This document shows, in pieces, positions 1 through 8,291 of a stretch of 64,000 bases of DNA (the stretch's first letter is position 1; each line of letters opens with the position of its first letter). The notes beneath the pieces were generated by a model that saw only the letters and a program-made list of their open reading frames with translations, made no database searches and had not been told where the DNA came from. The stretch covers positions 32,027 to 96,026 of the forward strand of contig JAFTVG010000015.1 of the NCBI GenBank assembly GCA_017465885.1, in the 5' to 3' direction. The translations under genes and the position numbers were made by a program. Source of the stretch: Clostridia bacterium (GTDB lineage: Bacteria > Bacillota > Clostridia > Oscillospirales > CAG-272).

Positions 1-1336
1 CAAGGAGTGTCAGCACCTTCTGCTCGTCCTTTTCGTCAAGAGGGTTATAGAAGTAGATACGGGCGGTGCCGTCCTTGCACTTCATCGCGATCGCCTGCTC
101 GTTTTTGGCGGCGTTCCGCCTTTTTAGCTCGTCCTTGGCACCTTCAAGCAGTGTTTCAAAATCTCCGCTGTTCTTTTTGAGCGAAGCCAAACACACCTGC
201 TGATTGATCTCCTCCCCCAAACGCAAGAGAGCGGTGAAGCGGGGATCGTCCTTAAATGGCGCAAATTCGGGTAAGCCTTGCTCGTGGGCAACGGTATCCA
301 TCATCCGCCCGAAGAAGTAATGGGTCTTCTCCTCGCTTTCCTCCACGCCCGCCAGCAGGGAAACGGAGCCTTTCAGCCTCTCGCCCTTCAAAAGGCATTC
401 TACGGCGCGGCGCATCAGATTCTGAAGCTGCAGGAGTACCGCAAAGCCCGCCTCCTCTTGCCCGTCTCTTAAAAGAGCGGCGGCATATTGGGTAAGGATA
501 AAGGTGCGCTGCGGCAGGAAGAGATCGTAGTCCCTTTTGGAATAGACCTTCAGGGTGTCAAGGGCTGTTTTATAGTATACCGCAGGATGCAGTTCACCGT
601 ACGTTCTGCCGTTCACCCTGCGCTGCTCCCGATGCTCTTTTTCCACGCATCGGTAGTTTGCCAGCGTATAGATTAAGGCAGAGAGCTTGCGGTAGACGTT
701 GTATTGCAGTTCTTTTTCAAATTTTTCGGGATCGTGCTGTGCAAAACGGTAGCGCTCTAAAAGCAGGTCGCTGTAGTTGATATCTTCAAATTCGGTGGAA
801 ACGAATTCCTGCCATTCTTCAAGCCTCTGCTCTTCGTCAATGCAAAAGATGAGGAAGAGCGCCCGTAGTTTTTGATCGGCAGAGCAGTTTTTCAAATACT
901 CCTTTAAAAGGGCGCGGGCACCGGCAATACGGTGTTCAAGGGCTTGCTCCTTTTCAAAGCCGCCCCTTGGTCTGTCAGCACGGTGCTTATACTGAATAAG
1001 ACAGCGGTAATAAGCCACCTGTTCGTGTCCGGCAAGAGCGAGCTTTTCAAGCAGATCGCACTCTTCAAGGGCATTTTTGAGCGATGATTCCTTTTGGCGC
1101 AGAGCGTGCCACCTGCGTTTGAGCCCTTCCACGTATTCAATGCCTCTGCCCACAAGAGCATCCAGCGTCACCCCGAAAAAGGTGGCAAGCTTTTCAAGCA
1201 TCAACACGTCGGGATACGCCTGCCCCTGCTCCCATCGGCTGACTGCCTGCGGCGAAACGGCAAGAGCGGCGGCAAGCTCCTTTTGGGTCATATTTCTTTT
1301 TTGACGGTGGCTTTTGATGTTTTCGGCAAGCTTCAT
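1..1336 (-). CDS. XRE-type helix-turn-helix regulator with long C-terminal region (partial)
   Basis: The reading frame opens with ATG at 1336 and stays open to base 1, so at least 445 codons are present and the C-terminus lies outside the window. Residues about 5-60 form a Cro/C1-type helix-turn-helix (TQKELAAALAVSPQAVSRWE), followed by a charged, probably all-helical region of nearly 400 residues that I do not recognise; such regions in XRE proteins are often TPR-like or sensory. The start is supported by an AAAGGAG ribosome site and by a good promoter just upstream (1388-1416). It is read divergently from the small gene at 1600. The role is presumably transcriptional control; no target can be named. 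The frame is missed by methods that require a stop codon inside the window. Confidence 0.85.
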   Translation of the reverse strand, partial: MKLAENIKSHRQKRNMTQKELAAALAVSPQAVSRWEQGQAYPDVLMLEKLATFFGVTLDALVGRGIEYVEGLKRRWHALRQKESSLKNALEECDLLEKLALAGHEQVAYYRCLIQYKHRADRPRGGFEKEQALEHRIAGARALLKEYLKNCSADQKLRALFLIFCIDEEQRLEEWQEFVSTEFEDINYSDLLLERYRFAQHDPEKFEKELQYNVYRKLSALIYTLANYRCVEKEHREQRRVNGRTYGELHPAVYYKTALDTLKVYSKRDYDLFLPQRTFILTQYAAALLRDGQEEAGFAVLLQLQNLMRRAVECLLKGERLKGSVSLLAGVEESEEKTHYFFGRMMDTVAHEQGLPEFAPFKDDPRFTALLRLGEEINQQVCLASLKKNSGDFETLLEGAKDELKRRNAAKNEQAIAMKCKDGTARIYFYNPLDEKDEQKVLTLL

Positions 1337-1387
1337 AACGCTTCTCCTTTTTGGTCATTTGCTTCATCGGGATCCCTTTGCACCTTC

Positions 1388-1416
1388 AGTATACCACAAG
1401 TGCGCCCCCAAATCAA
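1388..1416 (-). promoter_or_regulatory. Promoter of the HTH regulator
   Basis: Read on the minus strand, TTGATT (1411-1416) and TATACT (1388-1393) are separated by 17 bp, with transcription toward the ATG at 1336. Confidence 0.75.
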
Positions 1417-1516
1417 GCACCCATATCGGAAGAAAACTCTCGTTTTGCGGGATTTTGGGAATTTGCAAGGAAAAACTCGACAATTTTATGAATTTGCATT
1501 TTTAACAGTTTGTTTA

Positions 1517-1545
1517 TTGACATATTAAACGTACTTTGATATACT
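1517..1545 (+). promoter_or_regulatory. Strong vegetative promoter
   Basis: TTGACA (1517-1522), 17-bp spacer, TATACT (1540-1545). The predicted start near 1552 leaves about 48 nt of leader before the small ORF at 1600. The next feature along is the terminator at 1695-1731, so the transcript should be about 180 nt. Confidence 0.85.
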
Positions 1546-1599
1546 ATATATACGAGATGTGTGAGCAGTTGCCCAAAATACCGTCAGGGAGGATTTGTA

Positions 1600-1701
1600 A
1601 TGAAGATCTTTTCAAATTGCGGTATGCCGTGGAACTTGCAGAACGGCTCCTTCTCTATGAAAAAGAGGTATGATCTGCAAATCATTTATTTCCGCGCATA
1701 A
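1600..1701 (+). CDS. 33-residue small protein, or small RNA carrying this ORF
   Basis: ATG at 1600 follows an excellent ribosome site AGGGAGG (1586-1592) with a 7-nt spacer. The 33-residue product begins MKIFSNCGMPWNLQ and is rich in aromatic and basic residues, with one Cys; I recognise no family. A consensus promoter lies upstream, and the TAA stop sits inside the left arm of the terminator hairpin, so this is a self-contained short transcript. GATTTG (1592-1597) can pair with CAAATC (1678-1683), so a structured regulatory RNA is the main alternative. The promoter, SD and terminator are seen directly; that the peptide is made is inference. Confidence 0.5.
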   Translation: MKIFSNCGMPWNLQNGSFSMKKRYDLQIIYFRA

Positions 1702-1731
1702 GCCGCAAGCATAGGGGCTTATGCGTTTTTT
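1695..1731 (+). terminator. Intrinsic terminator of the small transcript
   Basis: Perfect 10-bp stem CGCATAAGCC (1695-1704) / GGCTTATGCG (1716-1725), followed by six T. Confidence 0.9.
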
Positions 1732-1732
1732 G

Positions 1733-1772
1733 TTATCAGTTCAATGAGACAAACAGATATGTTCACTGATAA
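1733..1772. repeat. Inverted repeat before the lipoprotein gene, possible operator
   Basis: TTATCAGT (1733-1740) and ACTGATAA (1765-1772) form a perfect 8-bp inverted repeat 24 bp apart. The right arm overlaps a GATAAT (1768-1773) that could be a -10 box, but no good -35 box is visible. It could be a repressor site or a leader hairpin. Confidence 0.4.
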
Positions 1773-1788
1773 TTGAAAGGAGCAAATT

Positions 1789-2421
1789 ATGAAAAACTCA
1801 ATTGTATTTATTTTATTGTTGTGCTTGTCTGTTGCAGTATGTTCGTGTAGCGCAATGAGAAGTGAGGATGCCGGTAATGTTGTAACACTACCGGAAGGCG
1901 ATGATCGTGTAATTCTGACGATAAAATCAACGGATGATTACACCGCATTTTTGAATACGACTAAATTGCCACAGGAGTTTGTGATGTATGAGGAGATTAA
2001 AGAACTGGGCAATTTTGTTGGTTTTGTTGTTTTGAGTGAATTTTTTGCGGATGATTATTCATCGTATAAGTATGATTTAAGAGATTCATCGGGCTATGTG
2101 CTTTCGTTGCATATAGATCACGATACGTTAGAAGAAACAATCGGTTCTTCTTCCCCTATTACGAAGGTTAATTCGGAAAATATGCGCATTCTTCCTCAAA
2201 AGAGTAGCGGAACGTATGCTGATCAAGGACTTGTATATAGATATGTGAACGGAGAATTGCTTACGATCAGTTGGACTTATGAAGGAGTGACATTTACTTT
2301 GGGCGGATCATCTATGCTTTCCGATTATCCTTCTACCGAGGCGACGTTTGCGGGTAAATTGTTGAACGGGAGCAAGGCCGCCACAGCTTTTGAGACGGTT
2401 TTTGGGGTTGAGGAAAAATAG
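1789..2421 (+). CDS. AT-rich predicted lipoprotein of unknown function
   Basis: A 210-residue protein with an N-terminal hydrophobic signal and a probable lipobox VCSC (Cys20 as lipidated residue), hence attached to the outer face of the membrane. The mature part looks like a beta-rich secreted domain with no recognised motif. The start is fixed by GAAAGGAG seven bases upstream of ATG. Base composition is clearly more AT-rich than the ribosomal-protein genes that follow, suggesting recent acquisition. It is monocistronic: a terminator lies upstream at 1695-1731 and another follows at 2482-2516. Function unknown. Confidence 0.8.
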   Translation: MKNSIVFILLLCLSVAVCSCSAMRSEDAGNVVTLPEGDDRVILTIKSTDDYTAFLNTTKLPQEFVMYEEIKELGNFVGFVVLSEFFADDYSSYKYDLRDSSGYVLSLHIDHDTLEETIGSSSPITKVNSENMRILPQKSSGTYADQGLVYRYVNGELLTISWTYEGVTFTLGGSSMLSDYPSTEATFAGKLLNGSKAATAFETVFGVEEK

Positions 2422-2481
2422 GATTTTAAATCTTATATGTGAAAATCACACAAAAACAGATGATCTAATTTTAATCAAAAG

Positions 2482-2516
2482 GGCAGGCGAAGCATTTTGC
2501 TCCGCCTGCCTTTTTT
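2482..2516 (+). terminator. Intrinsic terminator after the lipoprotein gene
   Basis: GGCAGGCG (2482-2489) pairs with CGCCTGCC (2503-2510), extended by AGC/GCT near the loop, followed by six T. Confidence 0.9.
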
Positions 2517-2634
2517 ATACGAAAAACGCATTCACCCAAAGAAGTCGTCGATCATACACCCCGGTGTCCCCGCAAGATCGGGCATTTTTAAGCGATAGTT
2601 TGAAAATTTTTTTTTGCAAAATTTCAAAAAGTAC

Positions 2635-2663
2635 TTGATTTTTTTGTAGAAATGTGGTATCAT
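2635..2663 (+). promoter_or_regulatory. Promoter of rplS-rpmE
   Basis: TTGATT (2635-2640), 17-bp spacer, TATCAT (2658-2663). Predicted start near 2670, giving a leader of about 100 nt. Confidence 0.7.
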
Positions 2664-2669
2664 ACTCCC

Positions 2670-2760
2670 GATGTGCGCGTTGTACCTCAGGTACACCGTC
2701 ATGAATAAGTGGGTAGTCCGCTGCACGCTCTGCAAGAATGCCCGAAAAGATCAAAGGAGG
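2670..2760 (+). promoter_or_regulatory. Structured leader of the L19 mRNA (L19-leader-like)
   Basis: The untranslated leader before rplS contains a perfect hairpin TGTACC-TCA-GGTACA (2681-2695). Flanking segments GTGCGCG and CGCTGCAC can close an outer stem around it. Firmicutes are known to carry an autoregulatory L19 leader at this position. The pairing is seen here; membership of that RNA family is inferred from location and would need a covariance-model match. Confidence 0.45.
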
Positions 2761-2769
2761 ACTTGAAAA

Positions 2770-3111
2770 ATGGAATTACTCAAGGCTTTTACAAATGAGC
2801 AGCTCAAGACCGAAGTCCCGGTTTTAAACGTTGGCGACACCGTTAAGGTTCACAACAAGATCAAAGAGGGCAACAGAGAAAGAATTCAGATCTTCGAAGG
2901 CACCATCATCGCTAAGCACGGTGGCGGCATCTCCGAAACCTTCACCGTACGCCGCGTATCCTTCGGCGTAGGCACCGAGAAGACCTTCCCCGTACATTCT
3001 CCCAACGTAGACAAGGTTGAGATCGTACGTTCCGGTAAGGTAAGACGTGCAAAGCTGTTCTATCTGCGTGATAGAGTTGGTAAGGCTGCTAAGGTTAAGG
3101 AACGCATCTAA
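2770..3111 (+). CDS. rplS: 50S ribosomal protein L19
   Basis: 113 residues, the usual family length, with the characteristic segment [14 protein letters not shown] near residue 20 and a basic C-terminus. L19 sits at the 30S-50S interface. An AAAGGAGG site precedes the ATG. It is followed after 20 bp by rpmE, and the pair shares one promoter and one terminator, so the two are co-transcribed. Confidence 0.98.
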   Translation: MELLKAFTNEQLKTEVPVLNVGDTVKVHNKIKEGNRERIQIFEGTIIAKHGGGISETFTVRRVSFGVGTEKTFPVHSPNVDKVEIVRSGKVRRAKLFYLRDRVGKAAKVKERI

Positions 3112-3131
3112 GCGATAGGGAGGTAGAAGAA

Positions 3132-3338
3132 ATGAAGCAAGGTATCCATCCTAAGTATGAAACGGTCACCATCAAGTGTGCTTGCGGCGCAGAAGTAGTG
3201 ACCAAGTCCACCGCAGGCGATCTGCGCGTTGAAATTTGCTCCAAGTGCCACCCCTTCTTCACCGGCAAGCAGAAGTTTGTTGATGCAGGCGGACGTGTTG
3301 ACAAGTTCAAGAAGCGTCTTGAGGCAGCAAAGAAATAA
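3132..3338 (+). CDS. rpmE: 50S ribosomal protein L31, zinc-binding form
   Basis: 68 residues, beginning [10 protein letters not shown]. Cys16, Cys18, Cys36 and Cys39 form the zinc site of the C+ type L31; many bacteria also keep a Cys-free paralogue used under zinc starvation, which is not seen here. GGGAGG precedes the start and an intrinsic terminator follows at 3349-3375, closing the rplS-rpmE operon. Confidence 0.97.
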   Translation: MKQGIHPKYETVTIKCACGAEVVTKSTAGDLRVEICSKCHPFFTGKQKFVDAGGRVDKFKKRLEAAKK

Positions 3339-3348
3339 GAACAAAATC

Positions 3349-3375
3349 GGCGTCGCGAAAAAGCGGCGCCTTTTT
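3349..3375 (+). terminator. Terminator of rplS-rpmE
   Basis: 8-bp stem GGCGTCGC (3349-3356) / GCGGCGCC (3363-3370) with one G-T pair, then five T. Confidence 0.85.
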
Positions 3376-3451
3376 GTCTTTTGATGAAAAGTTCGTTTTT
3401 TTCGCGAAAATCGGAGAATAAGCGTATTTAGTTTTGTGTACGAGGTAGGGT

Positions 3452-4747
3452 ATGGAACAGTCTGTTTTTAAAAACGTGCTGGAAGAGGAGGGCAGACTCC
3501 CCTCTGCGGTGCTGGTCTCGGTATTCAGAAAGGGGGAAGATCCTTCGCCCTTTGAAGCAAGCCTTGCCGAGCTTGAGCGTCTTCTTGAAACGGCGGGGGG
3601 AGAGGTCTTTGCAAAGCTGGTGCAGGTCAAGGAGCATCCCGAAAACGCCACCTATATTGGAAGCGGAAAGATCAAGGAGCTTGCCTCTCTGTGTGAAACG
3701 GGGGGCGTGTCGCTGGTGGTCTGCGACGAGGAGCTTTCGCCCATGCAGATCAAAAACTTAGAGGATGCGTTAGGGGGGGACATCCGTGTGATCGACCGCA
3801 CCATGCTCATTCTTGACATCTTCGCCCTGCACGCCACCACCGCAGACGGTAAATTGCAGGTGGAGCTGGCGCAGTTAAAATATTCGGCGCCCCGTCTTTA
3901 CGGCAAGGGCAAGGATCTGTCCCGTCTTGGCGGCGGTATCGGCACGAGGGGCCCCGGTGAAACCAAGCTGGAAAGTGACAAAAGACATTTAAAGGAGCGC
4001 ATCCGTGCCTTAGAGGATCAGCTGGAGGTGCTCTCCAAAAACAGAGAGCTGCAGAGAAAGCAGAGAGAAAAGGCGGGCATCTTCCGCATTGCCATTGCGG
4101 GCTATACCAACGCCGGAAAATCCACCCTTTTAAACGCCTTAACGGGCGCGGGGGTGAAGGAAAAGGACGAGCTTTTTGCCACCCTTGACCCCACCACCAG
4201 ACGCTACGCCCTCCCCTCGGGCAACGAGATCCTGCTGACCGACACGGTAGGCTTCATCCGCAATCTGCCCCACCATCTGGTCAAGGCGTTCCGCTCCACC
4301 CTCGAGGAGGTGGCGCTTTGTGACGGCGTGCTCGTGGTGGTGGACTCCTCCGACCCCGAGTCGGATGCACAGCTGAAGGTGACGGTGGATCTGCTCACCG
4401 AGCTGGGCGCTTCAAGCAAGCCCACTTTATACGTTTTAAATAAGAGTGACAAAGCCTTCTCCACCATCATCCCCTTTATGGGCAAGGAGGGAGCGGGAAA
4501 GATCGTGCAGATCTCGGCACTCACAGGGCAGGGTATCCCCCTTCTTCTTGAAAAGATCGAGGAGATGGTGTCGGGCGGCAAAAAAACGGTGAAGGCGCTT
4601 CTGCCCTCCTCGGCAATGGGACTTCTTGCCCGTCTTTACGAGGAGGCAAACGTGAAGAGCGTGGACTATACCTCCGAGGGAGCAGAGGTGATCGCCGTGG
4701 TGGACGACCGTCTTTACGGCAAGCTAAAACCCTATATCAAGGAATAA
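3452..4747 (+). CDS. hflX: GTPase HflX
   Basis: 431 residues. The N-terminal HflX domain (about 1-200) ends in a coiled segment after the glycine-rich stretch LGGGIGTRGPGETKLE (159-174). The G domain shows G1 GYTNAGKS (217-224), G3 DTVG (264-267) and G4 NKSD (330-333). HflX binds 50S or 70S particles and splits stalled or hibernating ribosomes, which fits its position after two ribosomal protein genes, although the terminator at 3349-3375 separates them. The YigZ-family gene follows after 19 bp and is probably co-transcribed. No clear promoter was found. Confidence 0.96.
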   Translation: MEQSVFKNVLEEEGRLPSAVLVSVFRKGEDPSPFEASLAELERLLETAGGEVFAKLVQVKEHPENATYIGSGKIKELASLCETGGVSLVVCDEELSPMQIKNLEDALGGDIRVIDRTMLILDIFALHATTADGKLQVELAQLKYSAPRLYGKGKDLSRLGGGIGTRGPGETKLESDKRHLKERIRALEDQLEVLSKNRELQRKQREKAGIFRIAIAGYTNAGKSTLLNALTGAGVKEKDELFATLDPTTRRYALPSGNEILLTDTVGFIRNLPHHLVKAFRSTLEEVALCDGVLVVVDSSDPESDAQLKVTVDLLTELGASSKPTLYVLNKSDKAFSTIIPFMGKEGAGKIVQISALTGQGIPLLLEKIEEMVSGGKKTVKALLPSSAMGLLARLYEEANVKSVDYTSEGAEVIAVVDDRLYGKLKPYIKE

Positions 4748-4766
4748 AAGCAGGGAGGATCGACCT

Positions 4767-5402
4767 TTGGAAAAGGAATACGAAATGCCGGCAGGTGCGG
4801 GCGAATCGGAGTTTACCGACCGAAAATCTGTCTTTTTGGGGCACGTGATGCCTGTAAAAAGCGAGGAAGAGGCGCTGGACTTCGTCAAGCAGATGAAAAA
4901 GAAATACGGCGATGCCCGCCACAACGTCTGGGCGTTTGCCCTGCATAACGGCGCTATGCGCTCCTCCGATGACGGAGAGCCCCAAGGCACGGGCGGAGCG
5001 CCCGTCCTTGACGCCATTTTGAAAAAGGGACTCACCGATGCCGTGGTGGTGGTCACCCGCTATTTCGGCGGGATCCTTCTGGGCACGGGCGGGCTGGTGC
5101 ACGCCTATTCAAACGCCGCCGTGTCCGCCCTTGACGCCGCGGGTAGAGTCAGAGCGGTGCCCCACACCCTTTGTGCGCTGACCTGCGAGTACGCACAGTA
5201 CGGTATGGTCTGCCGTCTTTGCGAGAAATACGGTGCGCTTGAGCTTTCCGCAGACTATACCGATCGGGTGGGCGTTTCCTTTCTCCTGCCTCCCGGTGGC
5301 TTTGAGCCCTACGTAAAGGATTTAAGAGAGCAGAGCGCCGGATCGCTGACCCTTGAAAATAAGGGCGAAAAGGTGCTGGCTCTGTCGGTGAAGGGCAGAT
5401 AA
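4767..5402 (+). CDS. YigZ/IMPACT family protein
   Basis: 211 residues starting at a TTG codon; AGGGAGG (4752-4758), 8 nt before, supports that start. The N-terminal IMPACT-type domain carries the family signature SSDDGEPQGTGGAP (66-79) and VTRYFGGILLGTGGL (96-110), followed by a small ferredoxin-like C-terminal domain. Relatives in other bacteria are associated with translation or have been proposed to process peptides; the activity is not firmly established. It lies immediately downstream of hflX. Confidence 0.92.
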   Translation: MEKEYEMPAGAGESEFTDRKSVFLGHVMPVKSEEEALDFVKQMKKKYGDARHNVWAFALHNGAMRSSDDGEPQGTGGAPVLDAILKKGLTDAVVVVTRYFGGILLGTGGLVHAYSNAAVSALDAAGRVRAVPHTLCALTCEYAQYGMVCRLCEKYGALELSADYTDRVGVSFLLPPGGFEPYVKDLREQSAGSLTLENKGEKVLALSVKGR

Positions 5403-5490
5403 AAGAGGAGTTTTTAGAAAAATAGGCGTATATTATTGTATGTACCTTTGCAGTGGTTTAGCATAAAAGAGCAGAAAGGAAGGCGGAGCG

Positions 5491-6501
5491 ATGGAGAGCA
5501 TCAGAGATGCCATTTGCCAAAGAGAGGAGTATACCCTCAGTCCCCACGCCTTTTTCTCGGCGGACACGGCGGGCAGAGAGCAGTACCTTGCCCCCGACCC
5601 GATGCGTACCGAGTTTCAAAGGGATCGGGACAGGATCATTCACAGCAAGGCGTTTCGCCGACTGATGCATAAGACCCAGGTCTTTCTCTGTCCCGAGGAC
5701 GATCACTACAGAACCAGACTCACCCACACCCTGGAGGTCTGTCAGATCGCCCGAACCATTTCAAGATCGCTTTTTTTAAACGAGGATCTTACCGAAGCCA
5801 TTGCCCTGGGGCACGATCTGGGGCATACCCCCTTCGGCCACGCAGGGGAGAGGGTGCTTCGCAAGCTTTTGCCCGAGGGCTTTGAGCATTACGAGCAGAG
5901 TCTGCGGGTGGTGGACAAGATCGAGCATCTGAATCTGACCTTTGAGGTGAGGGACGGCATCGTCAACCACGCGGGAGACAATATGGCATCCACCCTGGAA
6001 GGACAGGTGGTAAAATACGCAGACAGGATCGCTTATCTCAACCACGACATCGACGATGCGGTCAGAGCCCGTATCATTTCGCCCGACGATATCCCCCTGA
6101 TGCTTCAAAACGTTCTGGGCTACGACCACAGCGAGCGCATCGCCACCATGGTGGGCGCCATTGTGAGAATGGGCGTGGGGGAGGGCAGGATCTTGATGGA
6201 AAAGGAGATTGCCGAGGCGACCGATGAATTAAGGACCCTGCTTTTCGGGATGGTGTATACCAATCCCATCGCCAAGGGCGAGGAAAAAAAGGCAGACGGG
6301 ATGCTTTCTCAGATCTTTGAATACTATCTGGAGGATCCGAGCAGGCTGCCCCCTGTATACGCCGCAAATCTGGAAGAGGACGGCGAAAAGAGATGCGTGG
6401 CAGATTACGTGGCGGGGATGACCGACCGTTATGCCATCAATCTTTACAAGCAATTGTTTATCCCCAAGGTCTGGCAGGGACCGGTAGACTGGACCGAATA
6501 A
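5491..6501 (+). CDS. dgt: Deoxyguanosinetriphosphate triphosphohydrolase-like HD-domain protein
   Basis: 336 residues. The HD-domain residues are present: His79 in TRLTHT, and His108-Asp109 in GHDLGHTPFGH. The signature RRLMHKTQVF precedes them. Enzymes of this family hydrolyse dNTPs to deoxynucleosides and triphosphate; the short form of Firmicutes is usually called a dGTPase-like protein, and its preferred nucleotide cannot be read from sequence. It stands directly before dnaG and rpoD, the common clostridial order, linking dNTP control with the primase and sigma-factor operon. The ATG follows an AAAGGAAGG-type site. Confidence 0.93.
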   Translation: MESIRDAICQREEYTLSPHAFFSADTAGREQYLAPDPMRTEFQRDRDRIIHSKAFRRLMHKTQVFLCPEDDHYRTRLTHTLEVCQIARTISRSLFLNEDLTEAIALGHDLGHTPFGHAGERVLRKLLPEGFEHYEQSLRVVDKIEHLNLTFEVRDGIVNHAGDNMASTLEGQVVKYADRIAYLNHDIDDAVRARIISPDDIPLMLQNVLGYDHSERIATMVGAIVRMGVGEGRILMEKEIAEATDELRTLLFGMVYTNPIAKGEEKKADGMLSQIFEYYLEDPSRLPPVYAANLEEDGEKRCVADYVAGMTDRYAINLYKQLFIPKVWQGPVDWTE

Positions 6502-6516
6502 CGAGGAATTGAAAAA

Positions 6517-8268
6517 ATGCTGAATCAGACGGTCATAGAAGAAATCAAAACAAGAAATAATATCGAAGATGTGATCTCTTCTTACGTCCGTCTTTCAAGA
6601 GCGGGGAAGGATCTGAAGGGTCTTTGTCCCTTCCATTCGGAAAAGACGCCCTCCTTCCACGTGCATCCCGCAGAGGGCTACTTCCATTGCTTCGGATGCG
6701 GAGCGGGGGGAGACGTGATCACCTTCGTGATGCGGGCGGAAAACCTTGCCTATCCCGAGGCACTGGAGTATCTGGCAAAGCGGGCGGGGATCAATCTGCC
6801 CCTTGATTACAAGGACGGCAGGAAGGGCGAGGTGGACAGATCTACCGTCACCGCAATGAATAAAGAGGCGGCGCGCTATTTTCACGCCTGCCTGATGGAC
6901 GAGAAAACACCGGCGGGCTTGGAGTACCTGCAAAAAAAGAGAGGCTTTTCCACAGCCCTCATCCGCCGTTTCGGGCTGGGATATGCTCCGGGCGGCTGGG
7001 GACTTTGCAACCATCTGAAGGCAAAGGGCTACAGCTATGAGCAGATGATGGCGGCGAATCTGGTGTTAAAAAGCACCAAAAGAGAAAACAGCTACTACGA
7101 CGTCTTCAGAGATCGGGTGATGGTGCCCATCTTTGATCCGGCGGGCAACGTGGTCGCCTTTGGCGGCAGACTTCTGGGCGACGGACAGCCCAAATACTTG
7201 AACAGCTCCGAAACGGCGGCGTTCCGAAAGAGCAAAACGCTCTTTGCACTGAACTTTGCCAAGGACTACTGTGCCGAGCGGATGATCCTTTGCGAAGGGT
7301 ATATGGATGCGATGGCACTGCACGGCGCGGGATTTCCCTCGGCGGTGGCGACCCTCGGCACGGCAATCACCTCCGAGCATGCCAGAGTGATGAGCCGCTA
7401 TACCAAAAGCGTGGTCATCTGTTACGACACCGACGAGGCAGGTCAAAAGGCGGCGGACAAGGCCTTCCGCGTGCTCTCGGAGGTGGGACTTGAAGCAAGG
7501 ATCCTGCGGGTGGAGGGCGCCAAGGACCCGGATGAATTCATCAAAAAATCGGGCGCACCCGCTTTTGCACGACTGATAGACAAGAGCAAGAGCCGCTTTG
7601 AATTCAAGCTTGAAAAGATCTTTTCAAAGTACGACGTGGCAACGGTAGACGGCAAGATCAAGGCGCTGGACGAGATCTCGGCGCTGATCGCCGAATTCCC
7701 CTCCTCGGTGGAACGGGAGCTATACATAGCCGCAGTGTCCAAAAAGCTGGAGGTGGCGCAAAAGGCGCTGACCGAGGACGTGGAGAGGATACTGCGCAAA
7801 AACAGAAGCCGCCAGAAAAGGGCGTATTCGGAAGAGATCCTCAGAAAAACCGAGGGATATGCGGACAGAGTCAATCCTCAGGTTATGGGCAACGTGGCTT
7901 CGGCAAGAGCAGAGGAAGCGATCCTCGGGATCTTGCTTTTGCGAGAGGACGTGGCACAGCGAGCTTTGAAGGAAGGACTGCTTTACCCCGAGCTGTTTGT
8001 CACCGATTTTAATAAGAGGGTTTTTTCAAGGATCGCAGAGCTGACGGCGGAGGGACAAACGCCCGACACAGGGCTTCTTGGGGCGTATTTTACCCCCGAG
8101 GAGATGGGCAGGATCGTGGAAATGCGCTTGGCGCGGTCCACACTCACCGACAATGGCTACGCGGTGCTGACCACCTGCGTGGATAGGCTGAAAAACGGCG
8201 AAAAAAAGAGCGAAAACAGCCCGGAGGACATTCGGGCGATCATCGAAAAGAAAAGAAAGGGAAGGTGA
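6517..8268 (+). CDS. dnaG: DNA primase
   Basis: 583 residues. The CHC2 zinc site is Cys37-His40-Cys58-Cys61. The TOPRIM catalytic core shows Glu260 in ILCEGYMDA and Asp304/Asp306 in CYDTDEAG. The C-terminal part is helical and should contact the DnaB helicase. The enzyme makes RNA primers at the replication fork. The start lies 15 bp after dgt and the 3' end overlaps the open frame of rpoD, so dgt-dnaG-rpoD form the macromolecular-synthesis operon typical of Firmicutes, with dgt in place of rpsU. Confidence 0.98.
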   Translation: MLNQTVIEEIKTRNNIEDVISSYVRLSRAGKDLKGLCPFHSEKTPSFHVHPAEGYFHCFGCGAGGDVITFVMRAENLAYPEALEYLAKRAGINLPLDYKDGRKGEVDRSTVTAMNKEAARYFHACLMDEKTPAGLEYLQKKRGFSTALIRRFGLGYAPGGWGLCNHLKAKGYSYEQMMAANLVLKSTKRENSYYDVFRDRVMVPIFDPAGNVVAFGGRLLGDGQPKYLNSSETAAFRKSKTLFALNFAKDYCAERMILCEGYMDAMALHGAGFPSAVATLGTAITSEHARVMSRYTKSVVICYDTDEAGQKAADKAFRVLSEVGLEARILRVEGAKDPDEFIKKSGAPAFARLIDKSKSRFEFKLEKIFSKYDVATVDGKIKALDEISALIAEFPSSVERELYIAAVSKKLEVAQKALTEDVERILRKNRSRQKRAYSEEILRKTEGYADRVNPQVMGNVASARAEEAILGILLLREDVAQRALKEGLLYPELFVTDFNKRVFSRIAELTAEGQTPDTGLLGAYFTPEEMGRIVEMRLARSTLTDNGYAVLTTCVDRLKNGEKKSENSPEDIRAIIEKKRKGR

Positions 8269-8291
8269 CCATCGGTCACGAAGGGACGGAT

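Noticed and set aside
1552..1731. 6S RNA
   Set aside because: Length and terminator fit, but I could not build the long rod with a central bubble, and an excellent Shine-Dalgarno with an ORF offers another explanation; it is left as small ORF or small RNA.
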